From NCBI GenBank assembly GCA_026184295.1, contig JAHCJK010000005.1, forward strand, positions 19,983 to 83,982: a DNA stretch of 64,000 bases. The letters run 5' to 3'. Position 1 is the first letter of the stretch. Each line of letters begins with the position of its first letter. The notes below the pieces were generated by a model. The model ran no database searches. It saw only the letters and a list, made by a program, of their open reading frames with translations, and had not been told where the DNA came from. Both the position numbers and the translations under genes were made by a program. Of the stretch, positions 1 to 8,048 are shown piece after piece. The stretch is from Planctomycetota bacterium (lineage in GTDB: Bacteria > Planctomycetota > SZUA-567 > H5-PLA8).

Positions 1-1
1 G

Positions 2-82
2 GCCGAGGGGCAGGTGGCGCTGCACGTCTACAAGAGCACCGTGAAGTTCCGCAACGTCGTGATCCGCAGGCCCGCGAAATAA
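2..82 (+). CDS. C-terminal end of a DUF1080-like protein (partial)
   Basis: Only the last 26 codons are inside the window; the frame ends in TAA at 80-82. The tail reads GQVALHVYKSTVKFRNVVIR. That pattern (G-x-V-x-L-x-V, then V-x-FRN-V-x-I-R) is how many DUF1080 / 3-keto-disaccharide hydrolase (LamG-like) domains end. The assignment rests on this short tail alone. It lies 12 bases upstream of the GntR/LacI regulator on the same strand and may be in the same transcript. Confidence 0.5.
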   Translation, partial: AEGQVALHVYKSTVKFRNVVIRRPAK

Positions 83-94
83 CCCGGAGCCCCC

Positions 95-1300
95 ATGCGA
101 AAAGCCCGGCCGGCCGAACATCCCGTCCCCGTCCTCGGCGACGCCGACTCCAAGGTCTCGCTCTGCGAACGCGTGCGTGAAGGCCTGCGCCTGCAGATCG
201 TGCAGGGGCAGCTCAAACCCGGCGACGCGGTGATGCCGGTTCGGCAGCTCTGCAAGGCGCTCAAGATCAACCGCGTCACCGCCGACCAGGCGATCCGCGA
301 CCTGGTGATGGAAGGGCTCCTGCGCAGCGAACACGGGCGCGGCGTCTTCGTGAACGACCTCTCGCCCTACCGCGTCGCGCTGCTCCCGCGGATGCGCTCC
401 GAACACGCCGAAGCGCCCGGCGGCTACGCCGCGATGCTGGCCGCCGCGCAGGACGCGCTCACGCGCGCGAACGTGGTGGCGCAGATCGTCTTCCGCAAAG
501 AGGGCGAACGCTTCGGCCCGTCGCTCGACGAGGCCCTGGCGCTGAACGCCGACGGCTACCTGCCCATCGGGATTCAGAACGAGGAATACCTCGCGCGGCT
601 GGCCGAAACCGGCAAGCCGGTGGTGGCGGTGGACGCCGCGCCGCTGCGCTGCTCCTTCGACGGCGTGGTGCACGATTCGTTCCGCACCGGCTACCTGGCC
701 GCGCGCCATTTGCTGGAACGCGGGCACCGGCGCATCCTCTTTATCGGCTACGACCGCGGGCCGCATCCGGGGGATCCGACCGGGCGCGCGCGCATTCCGG
801 AGCCCGACAGCGAACGCATGGCCGCGGGCTTCGTCCACGCGCTCAAGGAGGCCGCCGTGCCGCGCGAGGAGGCGAAGTTCTTCGATTTTCTGCCGCGCGA
901 AGGCGACGCGAAGTTCGCGCTGGCCCGCGACCTGCGCGGCGGCGCGTACACCGGCGCGGTGATGGCCCAGTCCCACGCGGAAGGCCTGAAGGCCCGGGGC
1001 GAACTGCCCGCCGAGCTGAGCGTCGTGATCACCGAAGCCGAGGCGGGTTCGGCTTCCGCGCGCGCGTGGACGCGCGTGGAACTGGACGAGAAGGAATTCG
1101 GGCGGCAGGGCGCCGCGCGGATGCTGCAGCGCCTGCCGAACGCGCGCAAGGGCCTGCCCGGGCCCGCGGGCGGATCGCTGATCACCATCGAACCGGTGCT
1201 CGTGGACGGCCCCAGCACCCGGCGCGTCGGGCCGCCGCCGGAGCTGTACGAGTTCCTCAAGGCGCACCCCGAGGGCGCGCAGAAGGAGGTCCTGCGATGA
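95..1300 (+). CDS. GntR-type HTH / LacI-type sensor hybrid transcriptional regulator
   Basis: 401 residues. Residues about 22-92 form a GntR winged helix (ERVREGLRLQIVQGQLKPGD, then a recognition helix around RVTADQAIRDL and the GRGVFV wing). Residues about 100-385 resemble the periplasmic-binding-protein sensor of LacI-family regulators, with the typical segments VVAVD, GYLAARHLLERGHRRILFIG and a C-terminal LITIEPVLV. Such hybrids usually respond to a sugar or sugar acid and control the neighbouring catabolic genes. Its stop overlaps the start of the next gene (ATGA at 1297-1300), so it is probably the first gene of the operon and may be autoregulated. Ligand unknown. A second protein of the same plan lies at 40717-41808. 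Confidence 0.88.
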   Translation: MRKARPAEHPVPVLGDADSKVSLCERVREGLRLQIVQGQLKPGDAVMPVRQLCKALKINRVTADQAIRDLVMEGLLRSEHGRGVFVNDLSPYRVALLPRMRSEHAEAPGGYAAMLAAAQDALTRANVVAQIVFRKEGERFGPSLDEALALNADGYLPIGIQNEEYLARLAETGKPVVAVDAAPLRCSFDGVVHDSFRTGYLAARHLLERGHRRILFIGYDRGPHPGDPTGRARIPEPDSERMAAGFVHALKEAAVPREEAKFFDFLPREGDAKFALARDLRGGAYTGAVMAQSHAEGLKARGELPAELSVVITEAEAGSASARAWTRVELDEKEFGRQGAARMLQRLPNARKGLPGPAGGSLITIEPVLVDGPSTRRVGPPPELYEFLKAHPEGAQKEVLR

Positions 1301-2178
1301 AGACCCTGCTGGTGACCGGCGCGGCCGGACGGCTGGGAAGGGCGGTCTGCGCGGCGGCGGCGGGGCGGTACCGCGTCGTCGGCTTCGACCAGGCGGCCTG
1401 CGCGCCGGCCGAACACGTGCGCCCCGTGGCGGGCGACCTGCGCGACCCCGAGGCGCTCGCGCGCGCGGCCGAAGGCTGCGACGCGATCGTCCACACCGGC
1501 GCGCTGCTCGACCGCTTTATCGGCAAGCGCCCGCGCAGCGAGTTCTTCGAGACCAACGTGACGGGGACGGACCACGTCTTCCAGGCCGCGCTCGCGCACG
1601 GCATCCGCACGGTGGTCTTTTCGTCCAGCACGGAAGTCTACGGGACGCGCTGGGAGGACTTCGGCGCGACGGTGATCGACGAGAGCCACCCGATCGCGCC
1701 GCAGACGATCTACGCGCTGACCAAGTTCCTGGGCGAAGGCATCGCGCAGAGCTACGCCGCGCGCCACGGCATCCGTTCGGCCTGCCTGCGCTACATGACC
1801 TTCAACGACAAGCCGCCCGAATCGATGAAGACGGGGCTGGTCGCGCGTTACCTGTGGGCGCGGGACGCGGCCGAGGCCAACCTGGCCTGCGTCGAGAGCG
1901 AGGGCTTCGAGCACGAGGTCTTTCTCGTCGGCCCGGAGACGCCGCTTACGAAGGCGGACGTCGTGGAAGCGGTCTGGAATCCCCAGGCGGTGCTGGAGCG
2001 CCACTGGCCCGGCAGCGTCGCGTTGCTCGCGCGCGCCGGCGTGAAGGTGGGCCCGAACGAACTTTACCCGGTCGTCTCCATCGCCAAGGCGCGGCGGATG
2101 CTCGGCTGGAAGCCCGCGTACACGTTCGCGGATTACCTGCGGCACGCGGCGGCGGCGTTGAACGAACAGGCGGCCTGA
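1297..2178 (+). CDS. NAD-dependent epimerase/dehydratase (extended SDR)
   Basis: 293 residues starting MKTLLVTGAAGRLGRAV. The start is fixed by the ATGA overlap with the regulator and by AGGAGG at 1284-1289. The glycine-rich TGAAGRLG motif binds NAD(P), and YALTK (Tyr and Lys of the YxxxK pair) with SSSTEVYG just before it marks the extended short-chain dehydrogenase active site. The likely role is oxidation or epimerisation of a sugar or sugar acid; uronate dehydrogenases and UDP-sugar epimerases share the fold. The operon mates (imine deaminase/PLP lyase, RraA aldolase) favour oxidation of a sugar or amino sugar acid, but the substrate cannot be read from sequence. Confidence 0.85.
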   Translation: MKTLLVTGAAGRLGRAVCAAAAGRYRVVGFDQAACAPAEHVRPVAGDLRDPEALARAAEGCDAIVHTGALLDRFIGKRPRSEFFETNVTGTDHVFQAALAHGIRTVVFSSSTEVYGTRWEDFGATVIDESHPIAPQTIYALTKFLGEGIAQSYAARHGIRSACLRYMTFNDKPPESMKTGLVARYLWARDAAEANLACVESEGFEHEVFLVGPETPLTKADVVEAVWNPQAVLERHWPGSVALLARAGVKVGPNELYPVVSIAKARRMLGWKPAYTFADYLRHAAAALNEQAA

Positions 2179-2189
2179 AGGAGCGTGGC

Positions 2190-3719
2190 ATGAAGACGGC
2201 GATCGGCGGTCCCGACGTGGTCCAGCCCACCGGCGCGTACAGCGCGGGGGTTCGCGCGGGCGATTTTATCTACGTCGCGGGCCAGGGCCCGCTCGATCCG
2301 GCCACGGGCGAGATCGTGGGCGCGGACATCGAGGCCCAGACGCGCAAGACGCTCGAGAACGTGCGCGCGGTGCTGCGCGCGGCCGGCGCGGAGATGGACG
2401 CGTGCGTGAGCGTGACCGTGCACCTGGCCGACATCGGCGAGTTCGAACGCTTCAACCTCGTGTACGAGACCTTTTTCGCGGACCCGAAGCCCGCGCGCAT
2501 CACGGTGGCCTCGGGCCTGGAAGGCATTCGCGTGGAGATCGGCGCGGTGGCCTACAGCCCGATGCGGCGCGCGGAGCAGGAGACGCCGGGGGTGCTCGCG
2601 CGCCTGGGCGTGCGCCCGCTGGTGAACGCGATGGGTTCCTACACCAAGTACGGCGGGCAACTGCTCGCGCCCGAGGCGCTCCAGGCGATGAACGAGGCCG
2701 CCGCGTGCAGCCTCGACCTGCTCGACCTTCAGCGCAAGGCCGGCGCGTACATCGCGCGGCGCCTGGGCGTGGAAGCCGCCTTTGTCAGTTCCGGGGCCGC
2801 GGGCGGGCTCTTCGTCGCCATGGCCGCGTGCCTGGCCGGGACGGACGTGGAGCGCATCGAACGCCTGCCGCGGACCGACGGCCCGAATGAGTGCATCGTG
2901 CTGCGCGCGCACCGCGAGTACTACCACCAGGGCCTGCGCGCCGCGGGCGCGACCGTGATCGAGGTGGGCGGCGAGGACGGGGCGAGCCTGGACGAGCTGC
3001 GCCGCGCGCTGAACGACCGCACGGCCGCGCTGGTGTACTACGCCTCGCACGAACGCAAGGGCCGCATCGCGCTCGAGGACTTCGTCGCCTGCGCCCGCGC
3101 GCTCGGCGAACGCCTGGGCCGGCGCATCCCGGTGATCGTCGATTCCGCCGCGGAGATCCCGCCGGTGGAGAACCTCACGCTTCCCCTGCAGCGCGGCGCG
3201 GACCTGAACGTCGTGAGCGGCGGGAAGCAGCTGCGCGGGCCGCAGGGCTCGGGCCTGGTGCTGGGCCTGCGCGGTCTGATCGAGGCGTGCATCGCGAACG
3301 GTTCGCCCAACGACGCGATCGGCCGCCCGTGCAAGGTGACGAAGGAAGAGATCGCGGGCCTCGTCGCGGCGCTCGACCGCTTCCTGGCGCTCGACCACGC
3401 CGCCGAATGGCGCTCCTGGGAGGCACGCTGCGCGCGGATCGAACGGGCGCTGGCCGGCGTGCCGGGCCTGCGCGCGCGCGCCGGGCAGGTCGGCGAAGAG
3501 GAACACTTCCGCCCGATCCTGCCGTGCGTGCGCATCGCGTGGGACCGCGAGGCCTGCGCGAAGTCGCCCGAGGCCGCCTGGGCCGAGCTGACGCACGGCG
3601 ACCCCGCGGTGCTGCTGCGCCTGGCCGGCGACGCGCTGGTCTACAGCCCGCAAGTGCTGCCCGAATCGCAGGACGAGATCGTGATTGCGCAGGTCCGCTC
3701 GGTCCTGCGCCAACCCTGA
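2190..3719 (+). CDS. RidA domain fused to a SelA/DgaE-like PLP enzyme
   Basis: 509 residues; start ATG at 2190 with AAGGAG upstream. Residues 1-125 are a complete RidA (YjgF/Rid) domain: YSAGVRAGDFIYVAGQGPLD near the N-terminus, then the VSVTVHLADIGEFERFN strand and the ARITVASGL loop with the substrate-binding arginine. Residues about 130-509 are a SelA-like fold-type I PLP protein: LGVRPLVNAMGSYTKYGG start, aspartate in IPVIVDSAAEIPP, Schiff-base lysine in VVSGGKQLRGPQGSG. Close SelA-like relatives include D-glucosaminate-6-phosphate ammonia-lyase. Such lyases release an enamine/imine that RidA hydrolyses, so the fusion makes chemical sense. Not selenocysteine synthase: no selenium genes are nearby. 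The substrate is inferred to be an amino sugar acid or hydroxy amino acid. Confidence 0.82.
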   Translation: MKTAIGGPDVVQPTGAYSAGVRAGDFIYVAGQGPLDPATGEIVGADIEAQTRKTLENVRAVLRAAGAEMDACVSVTVHLADIGEFERFNLVYETFFADPKPARITVASGLEGIRVEIGAVAYSPMRRAEQETPGVLARLGVRPLVNAMGSYTKYGGQLLAPEALQAMNEAAACSLDLLDLQRKAGAYIARRLGVEAAFVSSGAAGGLFVAMAACLAGTDVERIERLPRTDGPNECIVLRAHREYYHQGLRAAGATVIEVGGEDGASLDELRRALNDRTAALVYYASHERKGRIALEDFVACARALGERLGRRIPVIVDSAAEIPPVENLTLPLQRGADLNVVSGGKQLRGPQGSGLVLGLRGLIEACIANGSPNDAIGRPCKVTKEEIAGLVAALDRFLALDHAAEWRSWEARCARIERALAGVPGLRARAGQVGEEEHFRPILPCVRIAWDREACAKSPEAAWAELTHGDPAVLLRLAGDALVYSPQVLPESQDEIVIAQVRSVLRQP

Positions 3720-3735
3720 CAGAAAGGAACGCCGC

Positions 3736-4410
3736 ATGCCCCGCTGGAACTCCGACGCCGAACTCTTCGAACTGGTCGAGAAGGAACTGCGCACCGCGCT
3801 GCTGTGCGACGCGATGGACGGCCTGGGCCGCCTGAACCAGGCGATGGAAGAATGCATCCGCCCGATGCAGCCCGACGCCGCGCGCGTGATCGCCGGGCGC
3901 GCCGCGACGGCGCTCTTCGTCGATGTTCACTACCGCCGCGCGAATCCGTACGAGTTCGAGATTCCCTACGTGGACGCGCTGAAGCCGGGCGACATCGCGG
4001 TCGTGGCCAGCAACCGCAGCCGTTCCAACGGCATCTGGGGCGAACTGATGTCCACTGCCGCCCAGTGCCGCGGGGCGAAGGCGACCGTCACCGACGGCAT
4101 CTGCCGCGACTTCCGCCAGATCGTGGAACTCGGCTTTCCCGTCTACTGCGCGGGCCTGAAGCCGCAGGATTCCGCTCCGCGCGGGATGCTGACGGAGCAC
4201 GCCGTGCCCGTGCGCTGCGGCGGCGTGCTGGTCAACCCCGGCGACCTGGTGGTGATGGACATCGACGGCGTCTGCGTCGTGCCGCGCGAGATCGAAGCCG
4301 AGACGGTGGCTTCGGCGCTGGACCGCGCCAGCCGCGAGAGCCATTCCAAGCGCGAACTGCTGGCCGGCGCCCTGCTGAGCGATGTGTACGCGCGCCACGG
4401 CGTGCTGTAG
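3736..4410 (+). CDS. RraA-family aldolase/demethylmenaquinone methyltransferase-like protein
   Basis: 224 residues, start ATG 3736 after GAAAGGA, 16 bases behind the RidA-SelA gene. The core GELMSTAAQCRGAKATVTDG followed by ICRDF contains the family's conserved G-x(20)-R-D arrangement (Arg and Asp of the metal/substrate site), and the end has VVMDIDGVCVVP. Many members of this fold are divalent-metal-dependent 4-hydroxy-2-oxo-acid aldolases or oxaloacetate decarboxylases rather than RNase E inhibitors. With the upstream lyase this suggests deamination to a 2-oxo-3-deoxy acid followed by aldol cleavage. Last gene of the 95-4410 operon. Confidence 0.82.
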   Translation: MPRWNSDAELFELVEKELRTALLCDAMDGLGRLNQAMEECIRPMQPDAARVIAGRAATALFVDVHYRRANPYEFEIPYVDALKPGDIAVVASNRSRSNGIWGELMSTAAQCRGAKATVTDGICRDFRQIVELGFPVYCAGLKPQDSAPRGMLTEHAVPVRCGGVLVNPGDLVVMDIDGVCVVPREIEAETVASALDRASRESHSKRELLAGALLSDVYARHGVL

Positions 4411-4473
4411 GCTGTGGCGGGTGGCTCGGAGCGGGACGTCGGGCAAGCGCGGCCGCGCGGGAGGCCTGCTGCC

Positions 4474-5586
4474 GTGGAATTCTACTTCTGCGAGACCTGC
4501 GGCAAGCGCGTGACCGGGAAAGACCTGGAAGCGGGCCTTGCGCGCAACAAGAAGCTGAACGGCGTCTTTTGCGCGCAGTGTGCGGCCGGCGTGATGACCA
4601 TGGAGACGCTCCCGGTCAGCGAGGCCGAGGCGCGCAAGGTCCTGGCCGAGGCCGCCGCGAGCGAGAAGCCCGCGCCCGCGCCGCCGACGGGCGAACAACC
4701 GGCCGCCAAGAACCGCCCGCCGCGCTCCGCGGCCAAGGCGCAGCATAAAAACGAACGCGCGCGCGAGCGCGCCGGGCAGGCGGTCTGGCTCTACATGGCC
4801 GTGGGCCTGGTGGTGGCGCTGGCGGGCTTCTTTCTGTTTCTAAAAAGAGAGGACCGGCCCGCGGAGCGCACCCACGCGCCCGCGCCGCCGGCCAAGCCCG
4901 TTCCGCCGGCCGTGGAGACGAAGCCCGAGCGCGTAGTTTCGCAGCCGCCCGTGCCGCCCGCTCCGCCTCCGGCGCTGCCGGTTCCGCCCGCGCGCATCGA
5001 GAAGACTCTCGAGCCGCCCGTGGAAGCGAAGTCGCCCGAGCCGGTGGTGGCGGAAGCCAAGAGCCCCGAGCCCGCGGTGGAAGCGAAGACCCCCGAGGCG
5101 ATCGTTGAAAAGCCGCCCGAAAAGCCGCCGGCCGAGGCGCCGCCGCGGCCCGGCGCGTGGGTGGCGCTCTTCAACGGGCGCGACCTGACCGGCAGCCAGA
5201 AGGGCAAGAAGTCCGGCAGCGTCGGCGTCGCCAACGGCGCCTTTCACGGCGATCCCAGCGCGAGCGCGGACATCGTGTTCCCGCTGCCCGCCGCGAAGAA
5301 CCTGGACATCGCCTGCGAAGTCTACGCGGAAAAGGACGTAAACATCGACCTCACGACGCCCTTCGGCAGCCTGGTGATCAACGGCGGCGCGCGGGATTTT
5401 CCCGCCGGCCAATGGGTGGCGATCGAGATCTCGGTGCGCGGGAGCCACATCAGCGCGCGGCGCGGCCAGGAAGCCATGGACTGCGACGAGAACTTCAAAT
5501 CGCAGGCCGAGACGATGCGCTTTTATTTCCGCAAGGACGCGAAGCCCGGGCGCGTGCGCGGGCTGAAGGTTCGCACCGTCGAATAA
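4474..5586 (+). CDS. Membrane-anchored zinc-ribbon protein with DUF1080-like domain
   Basis: 370 residues with the GTG start at 4474, chosen because GGGAGG lies 10 bases upstream; an alternative GTG at 4414 adds 20 unstructured residues. N-terminal zinc ribbon (CETC, 23 residues, CAQC), a basic Ala/Lys linker, one membrane segment at about 102-125 (VWLYMAVGLVVALAGFFLFL), a Pro/Glu/Val repeat region with the recurring unit (V)EAKSPEP, then at 228-370 a domain opening WVALFNGRDLTG, the signature of DUF1080/LamG-like proteins. Topology suggests a cytoplasmic ribbon and an external, probably carbohydrate- or wall-facing domain. The same ribbon occurs in two other proteins here (14982-16259, 21960-23351). 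Function unknown. Confidence 0.75.
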   Translation: MEFYFCETCGKRVTGKDLEAGLARNKKLNGVFCAQCAAGVMTMETLPVSEAEARKVLAEAAASEKPAPAPPTGEQPAAKNRPPRSAAKAQHKNERARERAGQAVWLYMAVGLVVALAGFFLFLKREDRPAERTHAPAPPAKPVPPAVETKPERVVSQPPVPPAPPPALPVPPARIEKTLEPPVEAKSPEPVVAEAKSPEPAVEAKTPEAIVEKPPEKPPAEAPPRPGAWVALFNGRDLTGSQKGKKSGSVGVANGAFHGDPSASADIVFPLPAAKNLDIACEVYAEKDVNIDLTTPFGSLVINGGARDFPAGQWVAIEISVRGSHISARRGQEAMDCDENFKSQAETMRFYFRKDAKPGRVRGLKVRTVE

Positions 5587-5588
5587 CG

Positions 5589-5625
5589 CGCGCGGATCGA
5601 AGGCCCGGGGCCCTCGATCCGCGCG
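5589..5625. terminator. Bidirectional hairpin between convergent genes
   Basis: Perfect 12-bp arms (CGCGCGGATCGA at 5589-5600 and its complement at 5614-5625) with a GC-rich loop that can pair further. It lies directly after the stop of the + gene and just before the end of the - gene at 5650. There is no T-tract, so it may act as a bidirectional structure or mRNA-end stabiliser. Confidence 0.5.
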
Positions 5626-5649
5626 AACACGTCCTTGAACTTTCCGCGA

Positions 5650-7692
5650 TCAATCGAAGTTGGTGATCTGGTCTTCCGACGGCCCGCCGGTGTAGTCCTT
5701 GCTCGGCCCCTGAATCTCGATCTCCTTGTTCACCGGGCCGGCGACGATCTCGGCGAGCTTGACCTTGGCGGCGGTCAGGTCTTCGGGGTTGTTGGTGAAG
5801 TGGAATTCGCGGAACGGCGCATCCCCGCCGCTCTGGCCGATGGAGGTCATCTTCTTGACGACGGCGTCGGCGGCTTCGGCGTTCTTGGCGCGGGCGAGCA
5901 GGATGTATTCGTAGTCGTTCACCGAATTGCGCCAGAGCTTGAGGCGGTGCGAAGGCAGCGCGCCGGAAAAGCCCATGGTCGCGCCGCTGTACACGCAGTT
6001 GTCGGCCAGGCCGCCGGATTCCTGCTTGTTCGGGTCCGCGGAATCGAGGCCGAGCTTGAACATGATCTGCCCCACCAGGCCCATGCGCGCGTGGACGTAC
6101 CCGCGGCTCTGGCAGCCGACGTAGGACGAGGCGATCTCGTCGTTGCCCGTCGTCCCGTAGGTCATCATCTTGATGCCGGGGCCTTCGTAGTCTTTGATCT
6201 GGTGCTGCGCGCCGTTGATGTGCCCCCAGTTGATGACCCAGTGGTCCACGGCGCCCTTGAGGTACTTGTCGGCGTGGTCGCGGTCGTAGGCTTTGTCCTT
6301 CACGCAGCCGGTGGGCTTGCCGTCGGCCTTCAGGAAGGTGCTGCAGTGCCAGTGGCCGATGTCGATGCGGTTGACGACCTGGACGTTCTTCTCCTTCGCG
6401 CCGGCAAAGGCCCAGCGGTTGACGTTGAAGAGGTAGCCCAGGCCCATGTAGTCGGGCCCGTCGGTCGGTTCGTCCAGTTTCCAGGGCGACGTGTTGCGTT
6501 CGCCGCGCCCGCCGAAGCCGCTGGGCTTCTGGTTGCTGTACAGTTCGAAGCGCGTGCGCGTCCAGCCCTTCTCGGCGATGTGGGTGATGTACTGTTCGGC
6601 GATGGCCTTGTACGAGTCCTCGAAGACCTTCAGCTTCGCGTTCTTGCCCGGGCCGTCGGGGATGGTGGTCTTGAACGGGCGGAAATCGAACTGCTTGTTG
6701 GGATCGCTCTCGCAGTTGTACGGGTAGTTGATGTTGAAGCCGAGCGTGAAGTGCGCGGGGGGCGCGCCGAACTTGTTGGCCTTGCCGTTCAGGATGTCGC
6801 CGAAGCGGTCGTCCCATTCCTCCCAGCTCATCACGCGCGCCTTCTCGCCGGAGCCTTCGACCGGGGCGCAGTACTTGGGGTTGCCGCGCTGGCTGTGGTA
6901 GGGCAGCACGTTCACGAAACAGCGGTGGTCGGCGGCGAGCTTGAAGACCTGCAGGTCGATCTGCTTCGATTTCTCCGGCGTCTTGACGGCCGGCTGGCCG
7001 AGGCCGTTGCCGTTCAGGTAGGCGGTGGCGCCGAACTTTTCGCTGGGCATGCCGTAGTCGAGCAGGTCGAAGGCGTAGGTGGGGGCGTCGGGGAGCGCGA
7101 AGCCGAAGACGGTCAGTTCCAGGTTCAGCGCGGCCAGTTCCTTTTCGCCTTCCATCACGTGCAGGGTGCCCTTGTGGAGCCCGGCCTGCGCGTCCTTGGG
7201 AATCCAGACTTCGAAGAAGAGCACGCCCACCTTGTTGTCCGGCTTGGGCAGGCCCTCGAAGGACAGCGGAATGTCGAAGCGGGTGATGCCTTTCACGCTG
7301 CCGTCGAGCGGGACGATCAGGTCCGGCCCGAGGCCCGCTTTGACGTGGTTGACGTACGCCAGCACGCCGAACGAGGCGCGCTCGGCCGGGATCGTGCTGG
7401 GGCCCTTCAGGTCGGACATCTTGGCCGCGAAGCCCTTGCCCGCCTGCGGGATCACCACCTGCACGGCCACGTCTTCGTTCTTGGCGCCGTAGAGCTTGAT
7501 CGTTTTGGTCGCGGCGTCCCAGTGGAGGTTCTTCTGCTTGCGCGGGCCGAAGTCGCCGCCCGTGACTTCAAAGCAGGTGCCGTCGGGCTTGATGCCGTAA
7601 GCATCGCCGACGACGAAGAGGTCTTCCGCCCAGGCGGCCGCGCCGGCCAGCATTCCCCACGCGAGCAAGGCCACCGTGATCGTTCGATTCAT
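5650..7692 (-). CDS. Secreted glycoside-hydrolase-like protein with DUF4091 domain
   Basis: 680 residues with start ATG at 7692, chosen over an upstream in-frame ATG because AAAGGAG precedes it and the protein then opens with a clean signal peptide (MNRTITVALLAWGMLAGAAAWA). The N-terminal half is beta-sandwich-like, with domain joins such as GLHKGTLHVMEGEKELAALN. The central part looks like a (beta/alpha)8 barrel. The C-terminus has the DUF4091 hallmark SHRLKLWRNSVNDYEYILLA, where the R-x-x-x-x-D-Y-E-Y block is conserved. DUF4091 proteins accompany polysaccharide-degrading genes and are presumed extracellular glycosidases; the substrate is unknown. A related architecture recurs at 26962-29916. 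Confidence 0.8.
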   Translation of the reverse strand: MNRTITVALLAWGMLAGAAAWAEDLFVVGDAYGIKPDGTCFEVTGGDFGPRKQKNLHWDAATKTIKLYGAKNEDVAVQVVIPQAGKGFAAKMSDLKGPSTIPAERASFGVLAYVNHVKAGLGPDLIVPLDGSVKGITRFDIPLSFEGLPKPDNKVGVLFFEVWIPKDAQAGLHKGTLHVMEGEKELAALNLELTVFGFALPDAPTYAFDLLDYGMPSEKFGATAYLNGNGLGQPAVKTPEKSKQIDLQVFKLAADHRCFVNVLPYHSQRGNPKYCAPVEGSGEKARVMSWEEWDDRFGDILNGKANKFGAPPAHFTLGFNINYPYNCESDPNKQFDFRPFKTTIPDGPGKNAKLKVFEDSYKAIAEQYITHIAEKGWTRTRFELYSNQKPSGFGGRGERNTSPWKLDEPTDGPDYMGLGYLFNVNRWAFAGAKEKNVQVVNRIDIGHWHCSTFLKADGKPTGCVKDKAYDRDHADKYLKGAVDHWVINWGHINGAQHQIKDYEGPGIKMMTYGTTGNDEIASSYVGCQSRGYVHARMGLVGQIMFKLGLDSADPNKQESGGLADNCVYSGATMGFSGALPSHRLKLWRNSVNDYEYILLARAKNAEAADAVVKKMTSIGQSGGDAPFREFHFTNNPEDLTAAKVKLAEIVAGPVNKEIEIQGPSKDYTGGPSEDQITNFD

Positions 7693-7784
7693 GGGATTCG
7701 CTCCTTTACCTGCGCCGCTGCCTCGTTGAAGAGCCACCTCAAAGTGGCCTAGGCCTTTATACACCAGCTCACGCGGGCGAAGGC

Positions 7785-7805
7785 ATGAAATCTATACGAT
7801 TTCAT
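7785..7805. promoter_or_regulatory. Palindrome in the 356-bp divergent intergenic region 7693-8048
   Basis: ATGAAATC-TATAC-GATTTCAT: perfect 8-bp arms around a 5-bp spacer, in an AT-rich stretch between the divergent DUF4091 and vWA genes. A second perfect palindrome, GGCCTAGGCC, lies at 7746-7755. A TTTACA / TATTGC pair (7816-7821, 7839-7844, 17-bp spacer) could be a + strand promoter next to the site. The arm-spacer-arm shape suits a dimeric repressor, for example of the LacI or GntR type, but the regulator is not identified. The rest of the gap shows nothing else. Confidence 0.45.
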
Positions 7806-8048
7806 AACCATTTTCTTTACATCATATTATGCGAATACTATTGCTGGGCGTGAGTGCTTTGGGACGGCGACCGTGGCGAACGCTGCGGGGATTTGGGGTG
7901 GACCGGAAAGGCCCCTGCCACGCGGATCCGTGCTTCGAGAAGAATGAAACAGGTGCAAGGGCGGTGCATTGCTTTCCAAGCTCCGGTGCTACCATGCTCG
8001 CACGCGCGCGGGTGGGTGCCTGCCGCGCGTGTATCGAACGGAGGTTCT

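Noticed and set aside
748..2145. Long - strand ORFs opposite the first operon, and similar long antisense ORFs across the window
   Set aside because: They are mirror frames of GC-rich genes with Arg/Ala/Pro-rich translations and no start signals.
2570..3719. True selenocysteine synthase (SelA) for the PLP domain
   Set aside because: Fused RidA, sugar-acid operon context and no selenium genes; a SelA-like lyase is more likely.
3736..4410. RNase E inhibitor role for the RraA-like protein
   Set aside because: Most family members outside enterobacteria are aldolases, and the operon is catabolic.
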